Positions 46,702 through 57,028 are shown, counted from the stretch's first letter. The stretch: 64,000 nucleotides of DNA from Bacillota bacterium (GCA_023435305.1 JAEYRV010000062.1:1-64000); one strand, 5' to 3'. Notes: generated from the sequence alone by a model not told the origin. Numbers and translations are program-made.

Positions 46702-48159
46702 ATGGAGAAAAATAACGGAAATAAAAACTTTTTTAATAAAAGAAGCCTGAAGTATGGCACAAATGCCGCGATCATGGTGATCGCCGTCGTGGCTATCGCA
46801 GTGCTGCTGAACGTTGTCGTGGGCTTTTTGGATCTGAAGATGGATCTGACACCAAACAAACTGTATTCCTTGTCCGAAACAACGGAAGGCGTACTGAATG
46901 AACTGGATAAGGAAGTAGAGATAATCGGCTTGTTCGACGATGCATCAATATCAACTGATAGTGAGTATAAGCAGGTCACGGATCTTCTCAGCCTTTATGC
47001 AAAGAATCCTAAGATAAAGGTCAGCTATATCGATCCTGACAAAAATCCCGGCATCATCAATCAACTTGATCCGGATAAGTCGATGAATCTTCAGGTATCC
47101 AATTTCGTTGTCAAGAGCAAAGTGAACGGAAATGATAAGAAGAAGAAGCTGGAGTATTACGATCTCTTTGAAATGGAGTACAATCAGTATTCGTACCAGT
47201 ATGAGAACACAGGTTCAAATGCAGAGCAGGGCTTCACAGGCGCTATCAAATATGTGACTGCTGAATACACGCCTGTGGTCTACTTTACCGAAGGTCATGA
47301 CGAGAATAATGTTGACGCAGTCTATTCATATCTTAAGGGCTCTTTGGAAAAGAACAATTATCTTGTTAAGAATATCAACCTGATGACCCTCGATAATGTT
47401 CCCGAGGATGCAGAGCTGATAGTAGTTGCTTCACCTAAAAGAGACATATCCTTTGCTGAGAGGGATCTTCTTGAAAGATATTTCCTGGATGGCGGCAATG
47501 CGATATTTATGTTCGACTATCTGGAAAATGACCCGTCCTTTGATGAAATAAACAAACTGTTCAGCAAGATCAACCTTGCAGTCAATTATGACAAGGTGAA
47601 GGAGACTGACGAGAACAGACATGTACCGCAGGATCCGAGTACTATACTGGTCGATGCATACTCAAACAGCATCATACCCCAGGACTTTAACACCGTTCTG
47701 GGAAATTCCAGAAGTATAAGCATTCTGAAGAATCAGAAGGATTATGTCACTGTGACCTCAATGATGCAGGCAAGCGGAGGAGCTGTCGGTGAAATGGTAA
47801 ACAAATCCAGAGGCGATGATATAAAAGGTCCTCTTGATCTGGCAGTGGCAGTCGAGTACGGCGGAGGCGCTGAGAAGGCTAAAATACTGGTCACGGGCAA
47901 TGCCTCATTCATAAGCGACAGCGCTTACGAGATGTACGGCAATTATTATCTGAACAATATGAATTTTATGCTCCAGACAATGGGCTGGATGATCGACAAG
48001 AATGATGAGATAATAGTTCCGACCAAGCCTTATGAAATAAACAGCTTTAATATAACTCAGACACAGGCCACAGTGATGGGCACGGCGCTTACTCTGGTGC
48101 TCCCGCTGATCATATTTGCCACAGGTCTGATGGTTTACCTGAGGAGGCGTCATTTATGA
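46702..48159 (+). CDS. GldG-like ABC transporter accessory protein
   Basis: 485 residues. One N-terminal helix (about 22-46) and one C-terminal helix (about 458-480) flank an extracytoplasmic domain (GldG/ABC_transp_aux). Typical segments are MDLTPNKLYSLSETTEGVL at the base and VVYFTEGHDENN in the middle, which recall the intraflagellar-transport-like fold of this family. GGTGATATAG precedes the start, five bases after the permease stop. It overlaps the next gene by four bases (ATGA). Confidence 0.88.
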   Translation: MEKNNGNKNFFNKRSLKYGTNAAIMVIAVVAIAVLLNVVVGFLDLKMDLTPNKLYSLSETTEGVLNELDKEVEIIGLFDDASISTDSEYKQVTDLLSLYAKNPKIKVSYIDPDKNPGIINQLDPDKSMNLQVSNFVVKSKVNGNDKKKKLEYYDLFEMEYNQYSYQYENTGSNAEQGFTGAIKYVTAEYTPVVYFTEGHDENNVDAVYSYLKGSLEKNNYLVKNINLMTLDNVPEDAELIVVASPKRDISFAERDLLERYFLDGGNAIFMFDYLENDPSFDEINKLFSKINLAVNYDKVKETDENRHVPQDPSTILVDAYSNSIIPQDFNTVLGNSRSISILKNQKDYVTVTSMMQASGGAVGEMVNKSRGDDIKGPLDLAVAVEYGGGAEKAKILVTGNASFISDSAYEMYGNYYLNNMNFMLQTMGWMIDKNDEIIVPTKPYEINSFNITQTQATVMGTALTLVLPLIIFATGLMVYLRRRHL

Positions 48160-49565
48160 AATTGTACAGGAATGCAATTATACTGTTAGTGATAGTTGCG
48201 CTTCTTGTCGGAGCATATTTCCTTGTGCGCAATTTTAAAACTGAGGATGTTGAGCCGGAACAGACTCTACAGTATGAATGGCTGGCCAACTTTACAACTG
48301 ATGCTATCGAATCTGTAACACTGATAAATGAAGATGGTACCTTTGTGGTCGTAAAAAAGGATCAGGAGTGGGTGCTTTCATCTCCTGCGGATATCAGGAC
48401 TGATCCCTCCGTCCTTAGCAGTATCATCATAAATGCCTCATCCATAGTTGCAGACAAGGTCGTCGAGGAGAATGCGGCAGACCTGGCGATATACGGCCTG
48501 GACAAACCTGCAAAGGCAGTGATAAAGACTACTGACGGCAAGGAAACGGTTCTTGAGATCGGGGATCTGACACCCACACAGGGCGGAAACTATATAAAGC
48601 TGGCGGGCTCCAACAAGGTGTACGTCGTCAGCAGCTTTGTCGGTGAAAAGCTTACAATGGGCAGAAACGATATGAGAAATAAGCAGATGTTCGACTTCAC
48701 ATCCGATCTGATCGGTTCAGTAGCCATGAGCAGGAAGGGCGAGAGCCTGTTTTCAGCCGTGGTAGAAGAGGATGGTGCAAGCTGGACGATGAATACGCCA
48801 ATAAAGGCCAGCGTCAATGAATCAGCTGTTTATCCCATGCTTGATGCCCTCTCCAGTACCAGCGTATACGAATTTGTAGAGGAGAATCCGAAGGATCTGT
48901 CCAAATATGGACTTGACAAGCCCTCATATGAATTTGAGTTCAGCGTTGAAGGAAAGAATTACAAGCTGACAATGGGTGAAGAGATCGTCAAGGGGTATGC
49001 AATATATGCTATGCTCGATGGCAGCAACGAAGTGGTAGCGGTCAACATGGAGCCGTATAACTTTGTTGACAAGCCTCTTAAAGAGGTTCTCAGGATATTT
49101 GCATATATTGTGAATATCGACCAGGTAAAGAAAATCGACCTGACAATGGACGGCAAGACGGATAACATGGTCCTGGATGTATACAAGGATGCTGACGGCA
49201 AATCTGATTATGTTAAGGACAAATTCTATTTCAACGGTATTGACGCCACTGCATCGGATGATGAAGGAAGCCAGCCGTTCAGGAAGCTTTACCAGGCGAT
49301 GATCGGCATCGGCCTTGATGAGATCGATATCGAAGGACAACCGTCGGTCCAGCCGGATATCGTGATCGATTATACGCTTGTTGACGGCAGCACGATGAAG
49401 GTAGAGTTCATATCAAAGGATGAGAACTTCTACTATGTGGTGAGAAACGGCGAATATGCCGGCATACTTGTTAAGAAGAAGAACAAGGTCGATTTCGGTA
49501 TCGACGGCTTGAGACAGACTTATAAGAGACTGACGGATTTCCTGGCCGAACAGGGCAAGCAGTAA
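48156..49565 (+). CDS. DUF4340 protein of Gld-type exporter
   Basis: 469 residues. N-terminal membrane anchor (about 5-24), then two DUF4340-type repeats, each with a VTLINEDGTF or SFEVEGKNYKL beta unit and a YGLDKP motif (about 108 and 250). It is probably exposed outside the membrane and held near the GldG partner. Its ATG overlaps the GldG-like stop, so translation is coupled. A terminator follows at 49591-49649. Confidence 0.85.
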   Translation: MKLYRNAIILLVIVALLVGAYFLVRNFKTEDVEPEQTLQYEWLANFTTDAIESVTLINEDGTFVVVKKDQEWVLSSPADIRTDPSVLSSIIINASSIVADKVVEENAADLAIYGLDKPAKAVIKTTDGKETVLEIGDLTPTQGGNYIKLAGSNKVYVVSSFVGEKLTMGRNDMRNKQMFDFTSDLIGSVAMSRKGESLFSAVVEEDGASWTMNTPIKASVNESAVYPMLDALSSTSVYEFVEENPKDLSKYGLDKPSYEFEFSVEGKNYKLTMGEEIVKGYAIYAMLDGSNEVVAVNMEPYNFVDKPLKEVLRIFAYIVNIDQVKKIDLTMDGKTDNMVLDVYKDADGKSDYVKDKFYFNGIDATASDDEGSQPFRKLYQAMIGIGLDEIDIEGQPSVQPDIVIDYTLVDGSTMKVEFISKDENFYYVVRNGEYAGILVKKKNKVDFGIDGLRQTYKRLTDFLAEQGKQ

Positions 49566-49590
49566 ATGAAAATAAAGTTGATGTAATTTG

Positions 49591-49649
49591 AAAAACAGCT
49601 CCGACATAGAATGAATTAGTTTGATTCTATGATATGGAGCTGTTTTTTT
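49591..49649 (+). terminator. strong terminator whose stem holds the next gene's ribosome site
   Basis: AAAAACAGCTCC (49591-49602) pairs perfectly with GGAGCTGTTTTT (49636-49647). An inner ATAGAAT/ATTCTAT stem extends it, and T7 follows. The GGAG of the 3' arm is the only ribosome-site candidate for the permease gene starting at 49651, directly after the T-run. Confidence 0.85.
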
Positions 49650-49650
49650 G

Positions 49651-50745
49651 ATGCCTGATGAATTAAAGAACATACTGAAGGTCGCAAGTATCTATGCTAC
49701 CACGATCATTGGAGCCGGATTTGCCTCCGGCCAGGAGATAATGCAGTTTTTTTCCGCATACAAAACAGGAGGCTTTTTCGGTGTGCTGCTGGCCGGCATC
49801 CTTTTCAGTGCCGTAGGCAGTATTGTGCTTGATAAGATATACAGCCAGCGTATTAGGAACTATGAAGAGTTTATTATTCCGATGTTCGGCTGGAGGCTTG
49901 GATGGATAGTAAAAACAATAGTCACGGTGTTTGTATTCTGCATGTTTTGTATAATGATCGCCGGTTCCGGAAATGTTATCTCGCAGGGCTTCGGGCTGCC
50001 TATTGAATATTCGGCGCTTATTATGGGCTTTATTTGCCTGGTACTGATAATGACGAGTATTAAAGGAATCGTGCTTCTCAGCACGATAATATCACCAGTC
50101 CTGGTGACCGGCATCATTCTTTCAGGCCTTTATATCATTTTTTTCAATGAGTATCAGGTTTCCGGCCTTTATGATCTTCTGTCAAATGTTACAGACAACT
50201 GGTTCCTGTCATCGCTTCTGTATGTCAGCTACAACAGTATATTGGCCATAGTGATGATGTGCGGTATGCTTCCTTATATAAAAACCCGCAGAACGGCCAT
50301 TGCCGGCGGTATAGCAGGAGGCATGTCACTGGCGGCAGCAGCTCTTGTTATAAATGTGGTAGTTACTCTTTTTTATCCTGCAGCAGTGGATAAGGAGCTG
50401 CCTGTAATGTATATATTAAAGAGCTTCAGCAATACCGCAGGAAGCCTTTATTCAGTACTGCTCTGGCTTGCCATGCTGACATCGGCGGTTGCATCGGGAT
50501 ATAGCTTTGCCGAGAGGACAGGAAGCGCTTTCAGGATAGATAAAAGAATAGTGGCGGTTATACTGTGCGGAGCGGCCGTGCCTTTGTCGACACTGGGATT
50601 CTCAAGGCTGATTGCATTGATTTACCCGGCATTCGGATATCTGGGCTTGTTTATGATCATCGTCATCCTCACGAGCAGTCTCAAAAAGCCGTTCGGCTTT
50701 GCCCGTTCCGGCGAGCAGCAAAGCAGAAGGAAAGCAGACAGGTAG
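49651..50745 (+). CDS. YkvI-type membrane transporter
   Basis: 364 residues from ATG 49651 (TTG 49648 possible). About ten membrane helices. The first, IYATTIIGAGFASGQEIMQFF, has the unwound Gly-rich helix seen in LeuT-fold/BrnQ-like YkvI proteins. No substrate is known. The gene begins just after the terminator of the exporter operon, with no promoter between them. Either it is expressed only by read-through, or a promoter lies inside the preceding gene. A frame-preserving later start would delete helix 1, so I keep 49651. Confidence 0.8.
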   Translation: MPDELKNILKVASIYATTIIGAGFASGQEIMQFFSAYKTGGFFGVLLAGILFSAVGSIVLDKIYSQRIRNYEEFIIPMFGWRLGWIVKTIVTVFVFCMFCIMIAGSGNVISQGFGLPIEYSALIMGFICLVLIMTSIKGIVLLSTIISPVLVTGIILSGLYIIFFNEYQVSGLYDLLSNVTDNWFLSSLLYVSYNSILAIVMMCGMLPYIKTRRTAIAGGIAGGMSLAAAALVINVVVTLFYPAAVDKELPVMYILKSFSNTAGSLYSVLLWLAMLTSAVASGYSFAERTGSAFRIDKRIVAVILCGAAVPLSTLGFSRLIALIYPAFGYLGLFMIIVILTSSLKKPFGFARSGEQQSRRKADR

Positions 50746-50772
50746 GCAACCATGACGATCTGCCCTGCCATT

Positions 50773-50988
50773 GTGGTACCATGAGACCGGCGGTGCTGTT
50801 TACTCCGATTGTGTTTCCAAGCACCTTCTGCAGTACTCCCACTCCAACCGATAATTAACCAAAAGTAAGAGGTCATGTCTCACGGGTATTGCTGTCACTC
50901 CCACTCTACTGTCCGTGTAGAAGAAGGGCTTCGAAGCAGGAAACACAACCTCCGCAAACAGCACCACCGGTCTGTTCCATGGTACCAC
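50773..50988. mobile_element. fold-back element with 46-50 bp inverted arms
   Basis: The left arm (50773-50818) and right arm (50939-50988) are inverted copies beginning GTGGTACCATG and ending GTGTTTCC, with a few differences and a 4-base indel. The 120-base centre is noncoding, with two CACTCCCACTC motifs. The unit could fold into one large cruciform. It resembles a small non-autonomous element and follows the YkvI gene by 27 bases. Confidence 0.7.
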
Positions 50989-51153
50989 TGGACCGCATGT
51001 GAATCAGATTCGGCAACCCTGCCGATTCACCTTACCAATATGGTACCACGTTTGCAGTGTTTGATTGGCCGGGTGGGTATGGCAGGAAATAGATTTATAT
51101 GGTAAAATATTTTTTGTACGGTCATTGCAAAGGACAAAGCTGAGGTGAACCTT
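50989..51153. other. gap with bulged hairpin before DUF5711 gene
   Basis: GTGAATC..GGCA and TGCC-GATTCAC form a bulged hairpin at about 51000-51030. A further GGTACCAC occurs at 51042-51049. TAAAAT near 51100 may be the -10 for the DUF5711 gene. No gene is seen. Confidence 0.4.
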
Positions 51154-52320
51154 TTGAGAAACAACCCGGATCAGGAAAGCCCCAAATCAGGCGGAAGAGC
51201 GGCCGGTATACTTACAACGCTGCTGCTGTTCGTATTGATCATTGCAGTAGCCTTATTCAGCTATGAACGAAGTCTGGATCCGTCAGTTGAGTTAAAGGAT
51301 TTAATTAAGGCATTGGGCACTTCCGTTGAAAAAGAGGTCAAAGAGGCAGAGGTTCAATATTCCTTTGGTTTTGACGCAAGAGAAAAAACAGCTTTTGTTC
51401 CATACAGGGATCTTGTTGTCAAATGCAGCAAAAGCGGTATCCTGTTTCTGAACAAGACAGGGGATATCATACGGTCAGAGAGTATCGCATACACCAATCC
51501 GCTGTTAAAGACAAACGGAGATCAGCTCCTTGCCGCAGATATAGGTTCAACTGAATTATGCGTTCTGAACAATGATTCGGTCATATGGCAGGACAAGACT
51601 GATGCCGCCATATTAAACGCGGACATTAGCGAGGATGGCTATGTGACGGTGATCACACAGGCAAAGCGGGACAATAATGTGATCCGCGTCTATGAGTCGC
51701 ATGGAGTTGAGCTTTTCAGAAAAATAATAGCAAATGACTTTGCGGTTTCGGCCAACGTCTCACCGTCGGAGAAATACCTCACTCTGTCTGCTATCAGTAC
51801 CGGGGCAGTCGGACCGTTTTCCCGCTATAAATTCTATGATATGGAAGGAAAGGAGCTTGCTGAGCTTTCCTTTGATTCATCCGGGGAGCTTCTTCCTTTA
51901 TTTTGGTACAATAAAGATGACAGCATATTTGCAGCAGGCGACAGCGCAGCGGGCACGATCAGTACGACAGGGACAAGTCTCTGGCAGGAACAGTTCACAA
52001 GCGTTTCCGGAGCTGAAAGGGCAGGCAATGACATGTTGGCTGTGGCGGCGCAGACTGATGGCGGGGCTGTACTCAACATCTACTCTGCTGACGGAAAGAA
52101 ACATGCATCGGCTGAACTGCAAGGCGTGCCGTCCGGCCTCGAGGCAGTAAAGGGAAGGATTTCCGTCTACAATGATAATACTGTATTCTTTTTTGACGAA
52201 AGAGGGAATAACACCAGCCAATACAATACGGGCAAAAGGATAAGGCAGGTATGCCTTTTCAATAAAAACCAGGCAGCAGTGATCACGGATGGTGAAGTTA
52301 CAATATTGGGTATATTCTGA
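51154..52320 (+). CDS. DUF5711 family membrane-anchored protein
   Basis: 388 residues from TTG 51154, with GCTGAGGTGA at good spacing; GTG 51145 is inside that site. After a short basic N-terminus, one helix (about 20-38) anchors a long extracytoplasmic beta-propeller-like region made of repeated segments such as SKSGILFLNKTGDIIRSE, ADIGSTELCVLN and VIRVYESHGVELF. This matches DUF5711, common in Clostridia next to cvpA, as here. Function unknown. Confidence 0.78.
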   Translation: MRNNPDQESPKSGGRAAGILTTLLLFVLIIAVALFSYERSLDPSVELKDLIKALGTSVEKEVKEAEVQYSFGFDAREKTAFVPYRDLVVKCSKSGILFLNKTGDIIRSESIAYTNPLLKTNGDQLLAADIGSTELCVLNNDSVIWQDKTDAAILNADISEDGYVTVITQAKRDNNVIRVYESHGVELFRKIIANDFAVSANVSPSEKYLTLSAISTGAVGPFSRYKFYDMEGKELAELSFDSSGELLPLFWYNKDDSIFAAGDSAAGTISTTGTSLWQEQFTSVSGAERAGNDMLAVAAQTDGGAVLNIYSADGKKHASAELQGVPSGLEAVKGRISVYNDNTVFFFDERGNNTSQYNTGKRIRQVCLFNKNQAAVITDGEVTILGIF

Positions 52321-52371
52321 AAAAGCCGGTGATGCTTTGTATATCCGGTAATATAGAAAGGCGGTCGAGGT

Positions 52372-53082
52372 ATGAACTGGAGCGATTTTGTGGTAATAGG
52401 CATCATAGTGGCTTTTGCTGTCAGAGGAATGTTCAAGGGCTTTATAATGTCGGTCTACAGGCTGGTTTCATTCGTGGTATGCGGGTTTTTGGCCATAAAG
52501 CTATCACCTGTTTTCGCGCGAATATTAGAAAAAACAGTTGTGTATGACAGTATCAAGAGCATGATCGTCAGGAATTTGGAGACATGGAGTAAAAGTGCAT
52601 TTTCATCACCTACAGCTGTGACGACAGGGACTGCCGGAGCTGAGACAATACTGGGAACGATGCCAATGCCCGATGTATTCAAAAGCTCACTTCTCAACAA
52701 CCTGCCATCACCCTCTGAACTGATAGATGTAAATGGTATAGTAAATGCAATCGGAGATGGACTTGCGAATATAGTTCTTTCGGTGCTTTGCCTGATAGTG
52801 CTGTACTTTGTACTGAGGCTTATTTTTGCCGCCATAGGAATGCTGCTTCGCAAGATATCAGAACTGCCGGTCTTCAAGCAGGTAAACAAGGTCGGAGGAC
52901 TTATTCTTGGCGCACTGCAGGGTTTGATCACAGTATACATAGTATTTGCAGTACTTACACTATTCAATTCCAATCCAGCTTTCGCGCCTATATTTGAAGG
53001 ACTAAGATCCTCAATGTTTGCCGCAGGCTTTTATGAGAACAATTTCATCATCAACTTCCTGTTTCCGCCGATAACTGCCTGA
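52372..53082 (+). CDS. CvpA family membrane protein
   Basis: 236 residues behind AAGGCGGTCGAGGT. N-terminal WSDFVVIGIIVAFAVRGMFKGF and later LRLIFAAIGMLLRKISELPV... helices are typical of CvpA/colicin V production proteins. Four membrane helices and a central extracytoplasmic loop (about 70-130) larger than usual. CvpA proteins affect envelope homeostasis. Operon with the DUF5711 gene. Confidence 0.85.
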   Translation: MNWSDFVVIGIIVAFAVRGMFKGFIMSVYRLVSFVVCGFLAIKLSPVFARILEKTVVYDSIKSMIVRNLETWSKSAFSSPTAVTTGTAGAETILGTMPMPDVFKSSLLNNLPSPSELIDVNGIVNAIGDGLANIVLSVLCLIVLYFVLRLIFAAIGMLLRKISELPVFKQVNKVGGLILGALQGLITVYIVFAVLTLFNSNPAFAPIFEGLRSSMFAAGFYENNFIINFLFPPITA

Positions 53083-53407
53083 AATTATAGCCTGAAATTA
53101 CGGCCTGGAATTATTACCGCGGCATAATTACGAAGGTGCATCTTACAGCGATTTGAAGAACTGACTGTTCAGACCTTCAGATGCTCCTTAACGAATTTTA
53201 TACCCGGACCGTTAAAAATGAACGGTTTTGACCTTTTTGTATTAATTTATAGACATATAATAGAGTATAGTAGTAAAATAGCTTTAACGATGGCCGGGAT
53301 AAATTATTCCGGCTATTTTGCTAAAACTGGCGGCTAGATTATTTTCCATATCACAGACATATTAAAAATGATAAGATTTGATTTTTTCAGGAAGGCGGGA
53401 TGAAACA
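53083..53407. other. gap between cvpA and ilvD with two hairpins
   Basis: A small terminator, ACCGTT-AACGGTTTT, lies at 53208-53229. TATAAT at 53256-53261 is a likely -10 for ilvD, but no -35 lies at 16-18 bases. After it, GCCGG and CCGGC pair (about 53292-53313), flanked by AAAATAGC and GCTATTTT, a second terminator-like hairpin within the ilvD leader that could attenuate. No T-box core was found. Confidence 0.5.
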
Positions 53408-55066
53408 ATGAAGAGCGATATAGTAAAAAAGGGCATCGAGAAGGCACCTCACAGGGCACTTTTCAAAGCGATGGGATATACGGACGAGGAAATCAGGAGA
53501 CCGCTGATAGGCGTGGTCAATTCCAAAAATGAAATAGTTCCGGGGCACATACACCTGGATAATATCGCCGAAGCTGTCAAGGCAGGAATTAGGATGGCCG
53601 GAGGCACACCTGTTGAATTCGGCAGCATCGGGATATGCGACGGCATCGCAATGGGGCATATTGGAATGAAGTATTCACTGGCCTCAAGAGAGCTGATCGC
53701 CGATTCATGCGAAGCCATGGGGCTGGCTCACAGCTTCGACGGCATGGTTTTCATACCGAACTGTGACAAGATAGTGCCCGGCATGCTTATGGCTGCGGCA
53801 AGGATCAATGTGCCGTCTGTTGTAGTCAGCGGAGGACCGATGCTGTCGTTGAAGCGGAATGGTGTAAATCTGGATCTGAACAGTGTCTTTGAAGCGGTTG
53901 GCGCTGTCAAGGCCGGAACGATGACAGAGGAAGAAGTGTTCGAATACGAGGATAATGCGTGTCCGGGGTGCGGTTCATGTTCCGGCATGTTCACCGCCAA
54001 CTCCATGAATTGTCTGACGGAGGTCCTTGGAATGGGCCTTACCGGGAACGGCACAATACCTGCCGTATATGCCGAGAGGATCAGGCTTGCCAAGCAGGCA
54101 GGAATGAAGGTCATGGAGCTTGTTGAAAAGGACATAAAGCCTTCTGATATTCTTACTGAGAGGGCATTTGAAAACGCTCTGACTGTCGACATGGCACTGG
54201 GCTGCTCTACTAATTCAGTATTGCATCTGCCTGCTATAGCTCATGAGGCAGGAGTTGAAATCGATCTTGACATAATCAACAATATCAGCGGCAGGGTCCC
54301 AAATCTGTGCAAGCTTGCGCCTGCAGGGCATCATCATGTGCAGGATCTTTATATGGCCGGCGGAGTGCAGGCTGTGATGAAGGAATTGTCAAAAAAGGAC
54401 CTTCTGCATCTTGACCTGATCACTGTCACAGGCAGGACGGTCGGGGAAAACATAGCAAATGCCGAGGTCACCGACAGGGATGTCATCAGAAGCATTGATG
54501 CGCCGTACAGCAAGACGGGCGGAATAGCGGTGCTGAGAGGCAATATCGCCCTCGATGGAGCCGTGGTCAAGCGTTCTGCGGTTGCAGAGGAGATGCTGGT
54601 GCACAAAGGTCCGGCCAGAGTGTTCGATTCGGAGGAGGACTCCATAAAGGCGATCTATGAAGGCAGGATAAAGGCCGGCGATGTCGTGATCATACGTTAT
54701 GAGGGGCCGAAGGGCGGTCCCGGGATGAGGGAGATGCTGAGTCCAACCTCCGCTATTGCCGGTATGGGACTGGACAAGACGGTGGCGCTTATTACTGACG
54801 GCAGGTTTTCTGGTGCATCGAGAGGCGCTTCGATAGGGCATGTATCGCCTGAGGCCATGGAGGGCGGCATGATCGCAGCAGTCCGGGAAGGTGACATCAT
54901 AAGCATTGATATACCGTCCGGCAGGCTGGATGCCGAGGTGCCGGATGAGGAACTGAAGCACAGGATGGCCGAATGGAAGGCGCCGCAGCCGAGGATCACC
55001 ACGGGGTACCTGGGCAGGTACGCCAGGCTGGTGACATCGGCCAGCACAGGCGCCGTGCTGAAGTAA
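53408..55066 (+). CDS. ilvD: dihydroxy-acid dehydratase
   Basis: 552 residues from ATG 53408. The iron-sulfur Cys residues are in [23 protein letters not shown] and [28 protein letters not shown] and GRFSGASRG at the C-terminal half are conserved. It makes the 2-keto acids of valine and isoleucine. The assigned start follows AGGAAGGCGGGATG. ilvB lies downstream across a 294-base repeat-rich gap. Confidence 0.95.
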   Translation: MKSDIVKKGIEKAPHRALFKAMGYTDEEIRRPLIGVVNSKNEIVPGHIHLDNIAEAVKAGIRMAGGTPVEFGSIGICDGIAMGHIGMKYSLASRELIADSCEAMGLAHSFDGMVFIPNCDKIVPGMLMAAARINVPSVVVSGGPMLSLKRNGVNLDLNSVFEAVGAVKAGTMTEEEVFEYEDNACPGCGSCSGMFTANSMNCLTEVLGMGLTGNGTIPAVYAERIRLAKQAGMKVMELVEKDIKPSDILTERAFENALTVDMALGCSTNSVLHLPAIAHEAGVEIDLDIINNISGRVPNLCKLAPAGHHHVQDLYMAGGVQAVMKELSKKDLLHLDLITVTGRTVGENIANAEVTDRDVIRSIDAPYSKTGGIAVLRGNIALDGAVVKRSAVAEEMLVHKGPARVFDSEEDSIKAIYEGRIKAGDVVIIRYEGPKGGPGMREMLSPTSAIAGMGLDKTVALITDGRFSGASRGASIGHVSPEAMEGGMIAAVREGDIISIDIPSGRLDAEVPDEELKHRMAEWKAPQPRITTGYLGRYARLVTSASTGAVLK

Positions 55067-55360
55067 GCCGGGCTCAGGAACGGGGCCGGGAGCGGGCAGC
55101 AGCGCCGAGAACAGGCAGCAAAACCAGGAACGGGCAGCAGCGCCGAGAACGAGCAGCAGCGCCGAGAATGGTCAATAGAGCAGGTTCGGGAGTGGTCAGC
55201 AGTGCCGGGAGCGGGCGACTGTGCCGGGAGCGGGCACAGGAATGAACTTATGAGCTGTCCTGGAGTAGGATTTGGAACGGTCATAGAAATGGAACTCGGG
55301 AGCGGACAGCAGCGCAGGAAGCCCCTGCGATATGACTGTATGGGTAATGGAGGGTCTAAG
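55067..55360. repeat. GC-rich degenerate repeats between ilvD and ilvB
   Basis: Units of about 21-24 bases built on GGGAGCGGGCAGCAGCGCCGA recur eight or more times (about 55075-55320), decaying towards ilvB. The start of the array adjoins the ilvD stop. No ribosome site or gene is seen until GGAGGG before ilvB. The region reads open in one frame by chance. Confidence 0.7.
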
Positions 55361-57028
55361 ATGAAGCTGACAGGTGCGGAAATATTGATCGAATGTTTAA
55401 AAGAGCAGGGAGTGGATACCGTATTCGGTTTTCCGGGCGGTGCCGTGCTCAATATATATGATGCCTTATATAAAGCCAGGAATGAAATCAAACATATACT
55501 TACATCTCACGAGCAGGGAGCATCGCATGCGGCAGACGGGTATGCCCGTGCTACCGGCAGGACCGGTGTGTGCATAGCGACTTCCGGACCAGGCGCCACA
55601 AACCTTGTTACAGGTATTGCTACCGCATATATGGATTCGGTTCCCATGGTGGCCATAACCGGTCAGGTTTCAACAGCGCTGCTGGGCAAGGATTCGTTTC
55701 AGGAGGTTGATATAACCGGCATTACTATGCCTGTTACGAAGCATAATTACATTGTTAAGGATGTGCATAAGCTTGCAGGTATTGTGCGCGAAGCATTCAA
55801 GATAGCAGCAAGTGGAAGACCGGGACCGGTCCTTGTCGATATATGCAAGGATGTGACTGCGGCTTTTACCGAATATGAGCCTGCTGAACCGAAGGAGATC
55901 GAATATCCTCCCCTAGGTGTAAAAAAGGAAGAACTGGATGAAGCGGCAGCTGTCATAAACTCGGCAGTAAAGCCGGTCATACTTTCAGGCGGAGGCGTAT
56001 CAATAGCTGGAGCGAATCATGATATGCTCATGCTGGCGGAAAAGGCAAAGATCCCTGTTACGACGACACTTATGGGACTTGGATCATTCCCGGGGACTCA
56101 TGAGCTGTTTACCGGACTTGTAGGCATGCACGGTACCAGGACATCAAATATGGCTGTTTCAGAGACAGACCTGTTTATCGCGATAGGCGCCAGATTCAGT
56201 GACAGAGTCATCAGCAACGTAAAACGTTTTGCGCCCAATGCAAGAATAATGCATATCGACATTGATCCCGCAGAGATCGGAAAGAATATAACGGTCCATT
56301 ACCCGCTTGTCGGAAATATCAGGGAAATATTGAGGGAGCTCTGTTCCAGGGTCCAGCCTCGTGAAAAGAGTGAGTGGAACAGGAAAATAGAGGAATGGAA
56401 AGAGTTGTATCCTCTGAAATATGATTCGGATGGATCATTGAAACCTCATTTTATCATTGAGAGGTTATACGACCTCACCAAGGGAGATGCTTTGATAACG
56501 ACTGAGGTAGGCCAGAATCAGCTCTGGGCTGCACAGTTTTACAAATATACAAAGCCAAGGCAGTTTATATCCTCGGGAGGCCTCGGGACCATGGGATATG
56601 GCCTTGGGGCGTGCATAGGCGCGCAGCTGGGCCAACCTGACAAAAAGGTGATCAATATAGCAGGCGACGGAAGCTTCCGCATGAACTGTACTGAACTTGC
56701 AACAGCAGTAGAATACAAGCTTCCGGTGATTATCGCCATACTCGACAACCATGTGCTTGGGATGGTAAGACAATGGCAGCAGATGTTCTACGATGGACGA
56801 TTCTCAGCGACTACCATAGACAGAGGCACGGATTTTGTTGCTCTTGCTGAAGCCTTCGGTGCAATCGGCATCAGGGTCACAAAGCCCGAGGATGTCGACG
56901 CGGCCTTCGAACGGGCTCTTGCCTCGACCGACAGGCCGGTGCTGATCGATTTTGAGATCGATCGGGACGATAAGGTTTTTCCCATAGTGCCCCCCGGCGC
57001 TCCAATAGATGAATTGATCGATGAGTAG
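55361..57028 (+). CDS. ilvB: acetolactate synthase, large subunit
   Basis: 555 residues from ATG 55361 (GGAGGG upstream); the longer open frame is only repeat DNA. Conserved parts: HEQGASHAADGYARATG with the catalytic Glu, GQVSTALLGKDSFQEVD, and the ThDP site GDGSFRMNCTELATA. FAD-binding residues in the middle domain are consistent with the anabolic enzyme. No regulatory subunit ilvN is in this window. The last codons (ending IDELIDE) recur twice downstream as noncoding repeats. Confidence 0.95.
   Translation: MKLTGAEILIECLKEQGVDTVFGFPGGAVLNIYDALYKARNEIKHILTSHEQGASHAADGYARATGRTGVCIATSGPGATNLVTGIATAYMDSVPMVAITGQVSTALLGKDSFQEVDITGITMPVTKHNYIVKDVHKLAGIVREAFKIAASGRPGPVLVDICKDVTAAFTEYEPAEPKEIEYPPLGVKKEELDEAAAVINSAVKPVILSGGGVSIAGANHDMLMLAEKAKIPVTTTLMGLGSFPGTHELFTGLVGMHGTRTSNMAVSETDLFIAIGARFSDRVISNVKRFAPNARIMHIDIDPAEIGKNITVHYPLVGNIREILRELCSRVQPREKSEWNRKIEEWKELYPLKYDSDGSLKPHFIIERLYDLTKGDALITTEVGQNQLWAAQFYKYTKPRQFISSGGLGTMGYGLGACIGAQLGQPDKKVINIAGDGSFRMNCTELATAVEYKLPVIIAILDNHVLGMVRQWQQMFYDGRFSATTIDRGTDFVALAEAFGAIGIRVTKPEDVDAAFERALASTDRPVLIDFEIDRDDKVFPIVPPGAPIDELIDE

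Noticed and set aside
53083..53407. T-box or leader peptide controlling ilvD
   Set aside because: No T-box core and no Leu/Val/Ile-rich short frame with a ribosome site was found; only two modest hairpins are present.
55202..55360. N-terminal extension of IlvB
   Set aside because: The extension is repeat DNA read in frame. The ribosome site GGAGGG and the family N-terminus (MKLTGAEILIE) fix the start at 55361.
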